64,000 bases of DNA from an uncultured Pelagibacteraceae bacterium (GCA_902557995.1 CACECL010000003.1:1-64000), one strand, 5' to 3'. Counted from the stretch's first letter, positions 11,223-21,594 are shown. Numbers and translations are program-made. The notes: generated by a model from the letters alone, not told the origin.

Positions 11223-11987
11223 ATGTTTCAAAATATTATAGAAGTTTTAATTCTCTCTGCAATTCAAGGAATATCTGAATTTCTTCCTATTAGTTCCTCT
11301 GCTCATTTAATTTTGGTTTCTACTTTATATGAATTTAAATCAAGTTCCTTGCTTATTGATATCAGCCTCCATCTAGGTTCTCTAATAGCAATAATTTATT
11401 TTTTTAGGGATGAACTATTTGATGCTAGAAAAAATAAAAGACTATTAAGTTTAATAATACTTGGATCTATTCCATTAATAATTGTTGGATACATACTTTA
11501 TATTACAAATTTAATTTATCAGTTTAGAAACATAGAAATTATAGCATGGACTACTTTAATATTCGCAATAATTTTATACATTTCAGACAGAAATCGATTT
11601 GATAAAAAAATTTCTTCAAATTTAAATTTTCAATCAATAATATTTATAGGTATTTTCCAAATTTTCTCTCTTGTGCCTGGAGTAAGTAGGGCAGGAATTA
11701 CTATAACAGCTGCGAGAATTTTAAAATTTAATAGAGTAGACTCAAGCAAGATATCTTTTTTACTTTCAATCCCAGCATTGGCTGGGGCAAGTGTCTTAAG
11801 CTTAAAAGATGTTTTGGAACAATCAATACAGTTTAATTACTTAGTTGTTATCGCAATTATATCTTCTTTTATTTTTTCTTTTCTAACAGTAAAGTTCTTT
11901 TTAATTTATATAAATAAATTTTCTATGAATGCATTTGTAATTTATAGAATAATAATTGCTTTGATTTTATTTAGTTTAATTTATTAA
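11223..11987 (+). CDS. uppP: Undecaprenyl-diphosphatase (BacA/UppP)
   Basis: 254 aa; AIQGISEFLPISSSAHLIL and LVPGVSRAGITITAAR motifs. Confidence 0.96.
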   Translation: MFQNIIEVLILSAIQGISEFLPISSSAHLILVSTLYEFKSSSLLIDISLHLGSLIAIIYFFRDELFDARKNKRLLSLIILGSIPLIIVGYILYITNLIYQFRNIEIIAWTTLIFAIILYISDRNRFDKKISSNLNFQSIIFIGIFQIFSLVPGVSRAGITITAARILKFNRVDSSKISFLLSIPALAGASVLSLKDVLEQSIQFNYLVVIAIISSFIFSFLTVKFFLIYINKFSMNAFVIYRIIIALILFSLIY

Positions 11988-12877
11988 ATATACTTCTTTT
12001 TAATCAAAGGAAGTAATTGAGACAAGAGAACTCCACATAGGATAAAAAAGCATCCAAGTAAATTATTAACATCTAGAATTTGATTTAAAATAAACCAAGC
12101 AGCTATAGTCGCAAATACACCTTCAAGAGAAAAAATTATAGCAGCAGGTGCTGGAGTAATATTTCGCTGTGCATAAATTTGTAATACAAATGCAAATCCA
12201 CCAGATAATATACCTGCGTATAAAATTGAATAAATTTCCATTAAAATATTGCTGAAAATAAATTCTTCATAAATAATTCCAATTATAAATGAAAAAATAG
12301 CCACAATTAAAGTCTGCGCAGCTCCTAAGGTAAGTGGAAGATTGTATTTAGTTATAATGATCCCAGTAAAAATGATATGAGTGCTCCAAAATAAAGCTCC
12401 CAGAACAACTAGAGTATCTCCTAATCTTACTGTTGCATCATGAAAATTTGTTAATAAATATCCTCCAATTAAACATAGAACTACAGAAGGCCATACACTC
12501 CAATGCATTGATTTTTTACCAAACATAAAAATGATAATCGGCACCATTGGCACATAAAAAATTGTAAAAAAAGCAGCATTTGCAACATCTGTGTAAAGCA
12601 AAGCAACTTGTTGTAGTGCTGAGCCTAAGAATAAAGAAATTCCAATTAATACTGAATAAATTATGAAAGTTTTTTTATCTAATTTAAATTCTGATTTAAA
12701 ATTTTTTAATTCAAATAAAATCATAAGTGGAATTATTGCTAAAAAACCAACAAAAAACCTAACAGCATTAAATGTAAAAGGGCCAATATTGTCCATGCCC
12801 GTATCTTGGGCAATAAAAGTTGTTCCCCAAATGAAAGTGCATAATAAGGCACTAAATAATGATATGGATTTACTCAT
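11984..12877 (-). CDS. EamA/DMT-family transporter
   Basis: 297 aa, ten hydrophobic segments, FIWGTTFIAQDTGMDNIGPFTFNAVRF. Confidence 0.9.
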   Translation of the reverse strand: MSKSISLFSALLCTFIWGTTFIAQDTGMDNIGPFTFNAVRFFVGFLAIIPLMILFELKNFKSEFKLDKKTFIIYSVLIGISLFLGSALQQVALLYTDVANAAFFTIFYVPMVPIIIFMFGKKSMHWSVWPSVVLCLIGGYLLTNFHDATVRLGDTLVVLGALFWSTHIIFTGIIITKYNLPLTLGAAQTLIVAIFSFIIGIIYEEFIFSNILMEIYSILYAGILSGGFAFVLQIYAQRNITPAPAAIIFSLEGVFATIAAWFILNQILDVNNLLGCFFILCGVLLSQLLPLIKKKYI

Positions 12878-12883
12878 TTATAA

Positions 12884-14146
12884 TTAAACAGCTAATTTAT
12901 AAGCAAAATTTTTGCCTAAGTTTTCTTTTAGATCATTATTAAATCTAGCTGCTTCTGCACCATCAATAATTCTGTGATCATAAGATAAAGAAATTGGCAG
13001 CATAGTCCTATTTTGAAACTTTCCATTAATAAAAATTTGTTTTTTTTCAGATCTTCCTACTCCTAATATAGCAACTTCAGGATAATTAATTATAGGAGTA
13101 AAAAATGAACCTCCTATACCACCTAAACTCGTAATCGTCATCGAGCCACCAAATAATTCTTTTTTATCAATTTTTAAATTTCTACAAAGTTCGCTTACCT
13201 CTTTTAATTCTTTACTTATCAGAGAAATTTTTTTGTTGTTTGCATTTCTTATTTTTGGAACCATTAATCCATTTGGCGTATCAACTGCTATCCCAATATG
13301 GTAATATTTTTTTAAAGTCATTTTTCCAGTCTCAATTTCGTCGATAGAAGAATTAAAACTAGGAAATTTCTTAAGAGATGCAACTAAAGCCTTTATTATG
13401 AATGCTAGAGGTGTAATTTTAATTTTTTCTCCAGTATATATATCTGTTAACGAACTTCTAAAACTTTCCATTTCTGTTATGTCGGCTTCATCGTGATTTG
13501 TAACATGAGGAATTGTTGTCCATGAATTTGTAAGATATTTTGATGATAATTTTTTTACCCTTGGTATATCTTTAATTTCTATTTCACCAAAATCAGAATG
13601 TTCAAATTCGTTTTTAATTTTATCTGGTTTACTATCTTTTACTACAACGTTGTTTTTTGAATTAGATGAAACAAATTTTTTAATATCATCTTCAACAACT
13701 CTGCCATCTTTCTGACTTCCCGCTACTTGATTAATATCTACACCAAGTTCTCTAGCAAATTTTCTAGCTTTTGGACTTGCAGATGAAATCTCTGAAATAT
13801 TATTTTTAGTAAATGTTTTTTCTTGGATTTCAGGTTTTATTACCTCAATATTTTTTGACTCTTTTTCAATTTCTAGTTTTTCTTTAACCTCTTCCTTTTT
13901 AACTTCTGTATCACTATCTAAAGTTAAAATTAAGTCGCCCTCAGAAACTTTATCTCCTACTTTTATTTTTAAATTTTTGATTTTACCTTCTAAATTTGAT
14001 GGTATTTCTACGCTAGATTTATCACTTTCAATTGTTATTAGAGCATCATTTTTTTTAATTGATTGACCTTCGGTAACTAATACCTCAATAACCTCAACAT
14101 CTTTAAAATCTCCAATATTAGGTACTTTAATCTCAGTTTCTAACAT
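12884..14146 (-). CDS. aceF: Pyruvate dehydrogenase E2 (dihydrolipoamide acetyltransferase), one lipoyl domain
   Basis: 420 aa; lipoyl ESDKSS, peripheral-subunit-binding domain ASPKARKFARELGVD, catalytic SLSYDHRIIDGAEAARF. Confidence 0.95.
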   Translation of the reverse strand: MLETEIKVPNIGDFKDVEVIEVLVTEGQSIKKNDALITIESDKSSVEIPSNLEGKIKNLKIKVGDKVSEGDLILTLDSDTEVKKEEVKEKLEIEKESKNIEVIKPEIQEKTFTKNNISEISSASPKARKFARELGVDINQVAGSQKDGRVVEDDIKKFVSSNSKNNVVVKDSKPDKIKNEFEHSDFGEIEIKDIPRVKKLSSKYLTNSWTTIPHVTNHDEADITEMESFRSSLTDIYTGEKIKITPLAFIIKALVASLKKFPSFNSSIDEIETGKMTLKKYYHIGIAVDTPNGLMVPKIRNANNKKISLISKELKEVSELCRNLKIDKKELFGGSMTITSLGGIGGSFFTPIINYPEVAILGVGRSEKKQIFINGKFQNRTMLPISLSYDHRIIDGAEAARFNNDLKENLGKNFAYKLAV

Positions 14147-17100
14147 TATAATTTTGTTGGCATTGGTTTGTTAGTATCAATATTATACTTCTTCATTGCA
14201 TCTTTTGAATGTTTGGAAGTAATAAGTTGTTCTTTTGCTAAAATACTTAAACCATAAGCAACCAAATGTTCTTTATCTACCTCAAAAAATTTTCTTAAAT
14301 TTTTTCTTGTATCACTTCTTCCAAAACCATCTGCTCCTAATGAATAAAAGCTTTTATTAATATAAGGTCTGATTTGATCTGAATTCATTCTCATATAATC
14401 AGATGCAGCCATAATTGGGCCCTCTGTTTGGCCAAGGCATTGCTCAACATAAGATTTTTTAGGTTCTTTATCAGGATTCAAAAGATTAAATCTTTCTACC
14501 TCCATTCCATCTTTTCTTAATTCATTAAAACTTGTTACACTCCATATCTCACTATCAATTTGATAATCATTTTGTAAAATCTCTGCAGCAGACATCATTT
14601 CTCTTAAGATTGTTCCTGATCCTAAAAGTTGGATTTTAGTTTTTTTGTATTTGTTAAATTCTTTTATTTTATACATGCCCTTTAAAATGCCTTCCTCACA
14701 ATTTTTATCTTTTGGCATTTCTGGGTGTGAGTAATTTTCATTCATTGTTGTAATATAATAAAAAACATTCTCATTTTTCTCATGCATTCTTCTTAGACCT
14801 TCTCGAAAAATTACCGCTAATTCATAATGAAATGTAGGATCATAAGTTACACAATTTGGAATAGTCGATGCAATTAAATGACTATGCCCATCCTGGTGTT
14901 GTAAGCCTTCTCCAGCTAATGTTGTTCTTCCAGCTGTTGCACCTACCAAAAATCCTCTAGCCTGACTATCCCCGGCTGCCCAAGCTAGATCTCCTATTCT
15001 TTGGAAACCAAACATTGAATAAAAAATATAAATTGGGATCATTTCGATATCATGATTAGTATATGCTGTGGCAGCAGCAATCCATGAAGACATAGCACCT
15101 GCTTCATTGATACCTTCCTCTAAAACTTGACCGCTTTTGTCTTCTCTATAAGAACTTAATTGAGCTGCATCCTCAGGTTCATATTTTTGTCCCTCGTGCG
15201 CATAAATTCCAATTTTTTGGAAAAAACCTTCCATACCAAAAGTTCTAGCTTCATCAGGGATAATTGGAACTAATCTTGGAGATATATTTTTATCTCTTAG
15301 TAAATTAGTTAACATTCTCACAAGTGCCATTGTAGTAGACATTTCTTTTTCACCAGTTGATACTTTCATGAAATCGAAAATATCTTTTGAGGGTGCTTTG
15401 ATTGGTTTAGCGAAAGTCGAACGTTCGGGTAAATATCCACCTAATTTAATTCTTCTGTCTTTTATGTATTTTATTTCTGGTGATTTTTCATCAGGCCTAA
15501 AGTATTCAATATTTCTCACTTGTTCATCTGTTAAGGGAACATCAAATCGATCTCTATAGTACATCAAGTCATCAACATCTAATTTTTTCGTTTGATGAGT
15601 AGTATTTACACTTTCTCCTGATTTTCCCATTCCATAACCTTTAATAGTTTTTGCAATTATCACTGTTGGGCTTCCTTGATGTTTGGTCGCTTTATCATAT
15701 GCAGCAAAAACTTTGTGAGGATCGTGACCACCTCTATTAAGTCTCCAAATATCTGTATCTGACATGCTTGAAACTAATTCTAATGTTTCAGGAGATTTCC
15801 CAAAAAACTTTTCTCTTACATAAGCACCGTCTCTTGCTTTCATTGCTTGGTACTCACCATCTACTGTCTCGTTCATAATTTTTATTAAGTGACCAGTTTT
15901 ATCATTAGCAAGCAAAGAATCCCAATATGACCCCCAAATAACTTTAATTACATTCCAGCCAGATCCTCTGAAACTTCCCTCAAGCTCTTGAATAATTTTT
16001 CCATTACCTCTAACCGGACCATCTAATCTTTGAAGATTACAATTTATTACAAATATTAAATTATCTAAATTTTCTCTAGCAGCTAATCCAATAGCTCCCA
16101 TTGACTCAGGCTCATCCATCTCCCCATCGCCTAAAAAAGCCCATACTTTTCTTCCTTCATCTTTTATCAAACCTCTATTGATTAAATATTTCATGTATCT
16201 AGCTTGATATATAGCAAGCATAGGACCTAACCCCATGGATACAGTGGGGAACTGCCAAAAATTTGGCATTAGCCATGGATGTGGATATGACGATAGACCC
16301 CCAGGTTTTACCTCCTGTCTGAAACTATCTAATTGTTTTTCATTTAATCTACCTTCTAGGAAAGCTCTTGCATACATTCCTGGAGCACTATGTCCTTGAA
16401 AATAAATTAAATCTCCGCCAAATTTGTTATTTTTTGCTCTCCAAAAATGATTCATCCCAACATCATATAATGTTGCAGCAGATGCAAATGTACCAATGTG
16501 TCCACCAAGCTCCGGATATTTTTTATTTGCTCGAACTACCATTGCTGCTGCATTCCATCTAATCAACGATCTAATTCTTCTTTCAATATTTTGATCGCCA
16601 CCAGACTTTACTTCAGCCTCAGGAGGTATTGTGTTAATGTATGGTGTATTTTGAGTATAAGGAATATTTGCTCCTTCACGATAAGCTTTGTTAATTAGTT
16701 CTTTAATTAAAAAATGAGCTCTTTGATTTCCATCTTTCGAAATAACTGCAGATAAAGATTCCAGCCAATCTTGAGTTTCAAGTGGATCAATATCAGCCCC
16801 ATTAACTACTTGAATTGTAGATTGTTTTTTTTCAATTATAGATTCAGATATAATTTTTTTTTCCTCTTTTTTTTTAGCCATTGCTTCTTCAGCTTGTTTA
16901 ATTATATTTTCTGTATCTTTTGGAAGAGTGCTTTCTGATGACGTTTTTGATGATGATGTAAGATTAAGCAATAAATCACCTTTAGAAACTTTATCACCAA
17001 CTTTAACTGCTAAGCTATCTACTTTTCCAGTAATTGTAGAAGGAATTTCAACACTTGATTTGTCACTTTCAATTGTAACTATTGGATCATTTTCTTTAAT

Positions 17101-17184
17101 TTGATCACCAGGTTTTACAAGTATCTCTATAACCTCAACATTTTCAAAGTCACCAATGTCAGGAACAAGTAATTTTTCGCTCAT
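14146..17184 (-). CDS. aceE: Pyruvate dehydrogenase E1, homodimeric type, with N-terminal lipoyl domain
   Basis: 1012 aa; residues ~1-80 lipoyl domain (VTIESDKSSVEIPS), then full AceE (GGHIGTFASAATLYDVGMNHFWRAK; FLGDGEMDEPES). Confidence 0.95.
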   Translation of the reverse strand: MSEKLLVPDIGDFENVEVIEILVKPGDQIKENDPIVTIESDKSSVEIPSTITGKVDSLAVKVGDKVSKGDLLLNLTSSSKTSSESTLPKDTENIIKQAEEAMAKKKEEKKIISESIIEKKQSTIQVVNGADIDPLETQDWLESLSAVISKDGNQRAHFLIKELINKAYREGANIPYTQNTPYINTIPPEAEVKSGGDQNIERRIRSLIRWNAAAMVVRANKKYPELGGHIGTFASAATLYDVGMNHFWRAKNNKFGGDLIYFQGHSAPGMYARAFLEGRLNEKQLDSFRQEVKPGGLSSYPHPWLMPNFWQFPTVSMGLGPMLAIYQARYMKYLINRGLIKDEGRKVWAFLGDGEMDEPESMGAIGLAARENLDNLIFVINCNLQRLDGPVRGNGKIIQELEGSFRGSGWNVIKVIWGSYWDSLLANDKTGHLIKIMNETVDGEYQAMKARDGAYVREKFFGKSPETLELVSSMSDTDIWRLNRGGHDPHKVFAAYDKATKHQGSPTVIIAKTIKGYGMGKSGESVNTTHQTKKLDVDDLMYYRDRFDVPLTDEQVRNIEYFRPDEKSPEIKYIKDRRIKLGGYLPERSTFAKPIKAPSKDIFDFMKVSTGEKEMSTTMALVRMLTNLLRDKNISPRLVPIIPDEARTFGMEGFFQKIGIYAHEGQKYEPEDAAQLSSYREDKSGQVLEEGINEAGAMSSWIAAATAYTNHDIEMIPIYIFYSMFGFQRIGDLAWAAGDSQARGFLVGATAGRTTLAGEGLQHQDGHSHLIASTIPNCVTYDPTFHYELAVIFREGLRRMHEKNENVFYYITTMNENYSHPEMPKDKNCEEGILKGMYKIKEFNKYKKTKIQLLGSGTILREMMSAAEILQNDYQIDSEIWSVTSFNELRKDGMEVERFNLLNPDKEPKKSYVEQCLGQTEGPIMAASDYMRMNSDQIRPYINKSFYSLGADGFGRSDTRKNLRKFFEVDKEHLVAYGLSILAKEQLITSKHSKDAMKKYNIDTNKPMPTKL

Positions 17185-17312
17185 TTTTTAGAATGTTTTA
17201 TATACCCAAAAAAACATTATTGGATTTTATTTTATCACATTAATAAGGTTTTTTCGTTAATCTTATATTTTTATTATACAAAAAATAAAAAAATAAATGA
17301 ATATTAAGCTTT

Positions 17313-18503
17313 TTAGCTTCTCTCAATACACATAGCTATTCCCATACCACCCCCAATACAGAGTGCCGCACAACCTTTTTTTTTATCTTGCTTGATCATT
17401 TCATGGACAAGTGTAACCAAAATTCTTGCCCCAGAAGCTCCAATTGGATGACCTAAGGCAATTGCTCCTCCATTAACATTAACTTTTTGCTCAGGAATTT
17501 TTAATTCATGAATTACCGCAATACTTTGTGCTGCAAAGGCTTCATTAATTTCAAATAAGTCTACTTCATCTATTTTCCAATTTGCTTTAGATAAAGCTTC
17601 TTTAATTGAAGGTATAGGTCCCAATCCCATTAATGAAGGCTCAACCCCACAAGTAGCCCAAGATACAATTTTAACCAATGGCTCTAATGATTTTTTTTCT
17701 GCTTGTTCTCTAGACATTAAAACTAAGGCCGCAGCACCATCATTTATACCTGAGGAATTTCCAGGTGTTACAGTCCCATTTTCTTTGAATACTGTTTTTA
17801 ATTTTTTTAAATCATCAATACTTAAATTTTCTCTAGGATGTTCATCTTTTTCAAAAATAAATTTTTTATCACCATCTTCAATTTGTAATTTAATCAGCTC
17901 ATCCTGAAATTTATTTTCACTATATGCTTTTTCTGTTTTTTTCTGAGAATTTAAAGAAAAATTATCTTGTTCATCTCTTGAAATTTTATATTTATCGGCA
18001 ACATTCTCAGCTGTGACACCCATATGATAATCATTAAAAGAATCTAGCAGACCATCTTTTATCATTGTATCTACTAATTTATTTTCAGAAAATTTGTTAT
18101 CTTCTCTATAATAAATTGCATGAGTTGCTCTAGACATATTTTCTTGACCACCTGCAATTACAATTTGGTTTTCTCCTAACTTAATTGATTGATATCCCGA
18201 TACAACAGATCTTAATCCAGATCCACAGACTTGATTAACAATGTGAGCTGGTTTTGAAACTGGTACTCCGGCACCAATTGAAGCTTGCCTAGCAGGATTT
18301 TGACCAAGTCCAGAGGTTAAAACGTGCCCCATAATCACTTCATCGATCTCCTCCTCTATATCTAATTTTGATTTATAAATTACTTCTTTAATTACTATTG
18401 AACCTAATTTTGATGCGCTGAGATTTTTTAACGAACCTTTATATCTTCCAATTGGGGTTCTTAGTGCTGAAGTGATTACAACATCTTTAGAGTTTTTGCT
18501 CAT
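17313..18503 (-). CDS. Acetyl-CoA C-acetyltransferase (thiolase)
   Basis: 396 aa; VCGSGLRSVV active-site Cys, NVNGGAIALGHPIGASGARI, CIGGGMGIAMCIER. Confidence 0.95.
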   Translation of the reverse strand: MSKNSKDVVITSALRTPIGRYKGSLKNLSASKLGSIVIKEVIYKSKLDIEEEIDEVIMGHVLTSGLGQNPARQASIGAGVPVSKPAHIVNQVCGSGLRSVVSGYQSIKLGENQIVIAGGQENMSRATHAIYYREDNKFSENKLVDTMIKDGLLDSFNDYHMGVTAENVADKYKISRDEQDNFSLNSQKKTEKAYSENKFQDELIKLQIEDGDKKFIFEKDEHPRENLSIDDLKKLKTVFKENGTVTPGNSSGINDGAAALVLMSREQAEKKSLEPLVKIVSWATCGVEPSLMGLGPIPSIKEALSKANWKIDEVDLFEINEAFAAQSIAVIHELKIPEQKVNVNGGAIALGHPIGASGARILVTLVHEMIKQDKKKGCAALCIGGGMGIAMCIERS

Positions 18504-18576
18504 AAAGTCATTAACATAATATTTTATAAGTTAAATTACATCAAAAACTTTGATATATGGAATATATTATTTAAAT

Positions 18577-18653
18577 GGACCGCTGGCCAAATTGGATAAG
18601 GCGCTCGGCTACGAACCGGGAGATTCCAGATTCGAGTTCTGGGCGGTCCACCA
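18577..18653 (+). tRNA. tRNA-Arg (anticodon ACG), CCA encoded
   Basis: Acceptor GGACCGC/GCGGTCC, anticodon stem-loop CTCGG-CTACGAA-CCGGG, T arm AGATTCGAGTTCT region, ACCA end. Confidence 0.95.
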
Positions 18654-18667
18654 ACAAGGAAATAGAA

Positions 18668-18766
18668 ATGTTTAATTGGCTTTTAAAAGCATCTTTGCAA
18701 AAATCAGTAATTTATTTTTTTATAATTATTTTTATTATTTTGTTAATTTTAACTTTTGTATTATAA
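18668..18766 (+). CDS. Small single-pass membrane protein (32 aa)
   Basis: MFNWLLKASLQKSVIYFFIIIFIILLILTFVL, starts 14 nt after tRNA-Arg and ends 7 nt before the thioesterase ATG; AAGGA SD-like element upstream. Confidence 0.5.
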   Translation: MFNWLLKASLQKSVIYFFIIIFIILLILTFVL

Positions 18767-18773
18767 AAAAATT

Positions 18774-19199
18774 ATGAGCAAAGAATTTGAGCAAATAAGT
18801 ATTAAACCTGGATTTATGAAACACAATGGGGGTGTTTTATTTAGAACTATTTCAGAGACTGAATACGAATTTAAATCTATAATTAGTGAAAACCATTTAA
18901 ATGCTGCAGGAATAACTCACGGAGGCTATTTATCCGCATTAATAGATGCAGGAGCGGGAACAGCTGCACATAGAGCTGCAGGAAATGCTCCATGTGTAAC
19001 TATCTCTTTAGATATAAAATTTATAGGCGCTTCAAAAGTTGGAGATGAAATTATTGGACATACAAAAATTTTAAAAAAAACAAATACTCTTGTCTTTTTA
19101 TTTTGCGAGCTAAAGTGTAATGATAAAATAATTACCTCTGCATCTGGAGTATGGAAAATTATTAAAATAAAGCCTTCCAATTTAGGACCTGGTGGGTAA
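18774..19199 (+). CDS. PaaI-family (hotdog) thioesterase
   Basis: MSKEFEQISIKPGF...; HGGYLSALIDAGAGTAAH hotdog motif; start chosen at MSKEF rather than the ORF-track start 18756. Confidence 0.88.
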   Translation: MSKEFEQISIKPGFMKHNGGVLFRTISETEYEFKSIISENHLNAAGITHGGYLSALIDAGAGTAAHRAAGNAPCVTISLDIKFIGASKVGDEIIGHTKILKKTNTLVFLFCELKCNDKIITSASGVWKIIKIKPSNLGPGG

Positions 19200-19201
19200 T
19201 T

Positions 19202-21523
19202 TTACTCTTTTCTTTTTAAGTTAAAGTAACCAAATACTACTAACAATAATATTGCTATAGGATAAACAATATTTTTTGATGGTCTATCTGAATTTTCAAT
19301 TTTAAATTCACTTATATAGTCTCCCATTTCAAAACCATTTTTTTTTGCTTGTCCATTCCATTTCAAATTATCAACAACAACTTTGTCGTTTTGTCTCAAT
19401 AATGTAATTCCATAGTCCTCTAAAGTAAATTTATCCTCAAAAGTATTTTTTGATATCACAAATAACTTGTATCTTTCACCATATAAACTGGGCCTTGTTA
19501 TTTTAATTTGAATTTCTTTTGTTGAGTCTAATTTTATTGAATTAATTTTAGTAATATTTTCATAATTATATTTTGGATAAAATTTGTTTAAAACAAAGTC
19601 GGGTGACAACAAGGAAATAGAAATCACTAAAAAAATAATTATTTCATACCATTTAAGTTTATTAACAAACCATCCTTGAGTGGCTGAAGTAAAAACTAAG
19701 ATCCCAATTAAAGAAGTTATAATTACAGTCAATCCATGCCAAAAATTTTCAATACCAATAAGTAAAAGTTCATGGTTAAATAAGAATACAATCGGCAAAA
19801 TTCCTGTTCTTAAACTGTACCAAAAAGCTTGCACCCCTGTTCTTAAAGGATCTCCACCAGATATCCCTGCAGCTGCATAAGAAGCAAGTCCGACAGGTGG
19901 TGTTACATCAGCCATTAAACCAAAATAAAAAACAAATAAATGAACTGCAATTAACGGAAAAATAAAGCCTGAAGCATTTCCAACATCTACTAAAACAGTC
20001 GCCATTAAAGAGGCAACAACAACATAATTTGCAGTTGTGGGTAAACCCATTCCTAAAAGCAAACATAGAATGATTGTTAAAAACAATAAAATAGTAACAT
20101 TGTCCTTGGCTATAGACTCTATAACTATTATTAAATTAGTACTTAAACCAGTAGATCCAACCGCGCCTACTATAATACCTGCAGTTGCTATTGCTATACC
20201 AACAGCAACCATATTCAGAGCACCTTTTTCAAAACCAACTATTGTTTGATTAAACCATTCTTTAAGAGCATTATTTTTGAATTCGTTTTTTATTAATAAA
20301 TTTATTAAATTTACTAAAACTAAAGTAATTGTCGCATAAAAAATTGAATAAGAGGCAGTAAATCTTAAATAAACCAAAGTGTAAATTAAAACAAAAATTG
20401 GTATTAAAAAATGTATCCCAGATAAAAAAGTTTTTTTTAAATGAGGGACATCTGCATCATCCATTCCTTTAAGATTTAATTTTAAAGCTTCTAAATGTGA
20501 AATATAAAATAATGCTATATAAGAAATAATTGCTGGCAAAAAAGCATGTTTAACTATCTCAAAATAAGTCACACCAATAAAACTTGCCATCACAAATGCT
20601 GCAGCTCCCATAACAGGTGGCATTATTTGACCATTTACAGAGGAAGAAACTTCAATAGCACCAGCTTTTTCTTTTGAAAAACCTGTTTTTTTCATAATTG
20701 GAATTGTAAATGTTCCAGTAGTAACTGTGTTTGCAATAGAAGATCCTGAAATTAATCCAGTCATACCTGAACCTAATATTGCTGCCTTTGCAGGTCCTCC
20801 TCTCATTTTTCCAACCATTGCAAAAGCAAGATCTAAAAAATATTTTCCACCTCCAGCAGTTTCAAGCAAAGCGCCAAATAAAACAAATAAGAAAATAAAA
20901 TCTACTGATACCCCAATCGGAATTCCAAAAATTGCTTCTTGATCTAACCACTGGAAGCCTACAAGTCTATTCAAAGATAAACCACCATGCGATATTATTT
21001 CAGGCGCATACCTTCCAAAGTATGAAAACAATAAAAAACAACTAGCAATAATTACTAAAGGTAAACCTATTGCTCTTCTGGTAGCCTCTAAAAGAATTAA
21101 AATTCCACATCCTCCCAAAATCAATTCTAACGGAAAATTTAATGTTTCTGATATCTTCAAATTTAAAAGAACACCTCCTCTTTCAACCAACTGATCATAA
21201 AAAAAATAAATATAAAGACACGAAATCGCTCCCATAAAACTGATCAAAACATCAAAAAACGAAATTTTCTTTCCCTTTGATATTGGGTAAATTAAAAAGG
21301 CTAAAGTTAATGCAAACCCTAAATGAATTGCCCTTGCTGGCAATCCCTTAAACATTCCAAAATTTAACATAAATGGAAATGGTGAAGCGTACCAAAGTTG
21401 AAATAATGACCAAATAATTGCTATTGCTGAAACAATTTTCAAATGATAACCAGTAATATTTCTAGTTGGTGATAAGTCTTCGCTTATTTTATTTTTAATT
21501 TTACTACTGATTGAGTCGCTCAT
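19202..21523 (-). CDS. TRAP transporter fused 4TM/12TM permease (TAXI type) with C-terminal soluble domain
   Basis: 773 aa, many TM segments, GSSIANTVTTGTFTIPIMKKTGF and VNGQIMPPVMGAAAFVMA; soluble segment near the C-terminus resembles DUF3394-like tails. Confidence 0.93.
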   Translation of the reverse strand: MSDSISSKIKNKISEDLSPTRNITGYHLKIVSAIAIIWSLFQLWYASPFPFMLNFGMFKGLPARAIHLGFALTLAFLIYPISKGKKISFFDVLISFMGAISCLYIYFFYDQLVERGGVLLNLKISETLNFPLELILGGCGILILLEATRRAIGLPLVIIASCFLLFSYFGRYAPEIISHGGLSLNRLVGFQWLDQEAIFGIPIGVSVDFIFLFVLFGALLETAGGGKYFLDLAFAMVGKMRGGPAKAAILGSGMTGLISGSSIANTVTTGTFTIPIMKKTGFSKEKAGAIEVSSSVNGQIMPPVMGAAAFVMASFIGVTYFEIVKHAFLPAIISYIALFYISHLEALKLNLKGMDDADVPHLKKTFLSGIHFLIPIFVLIYTLVYLRFTASYSIFYATITLVLVNLINLLIKNEFKNNALKEWFNQTIVGFEKGALNMVAVGIAIATAGIIVGAVGSTGLSTNLIIVIESIAKDNVTILLFLTIILCLLLGMGLPTTANYVVVASLMATVLVDVGNASGFIFPLIAVHLFVFYFGLMADVTPPVGLASYAAAGISGGDPLRTGVQAFWYSLRTGILPIVFLFNHELLLIGIENFWHGLTVIITSLIGILVFTSATQGWFVNKLKWYEIIIFLVISISLLSPDFVLNKFYPKYNYENITKINSIKLDSTKEIQIKITRPSLYGERYKLFVISKNTFEDKFTLEDYGITLLRQNDKVVVDNLKWNGQAKKNGFEMGDYISEFKIENSDRPSKNIVYPIAILLLVVFGYFNLKRKE

Positions 21524-21544
21524 TAAAATTATTCATACCATAAA

Positions 21545-21577
21545 AAAAAGGCCCGGTAAAAATTACCAGGCCTTTTT
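21545..21577 (-). terminator. Intrinsic terminator hairpin between TAXI binding protein and permease
   Basis: AAAAAGGCCcGGTAAAAATTACCaGGCCTTTTT; on the minus strand followed by an eight-T run. Confidence 0.8.
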
Positions 21578-21594
21578 AATTAATAAAAATTGGA

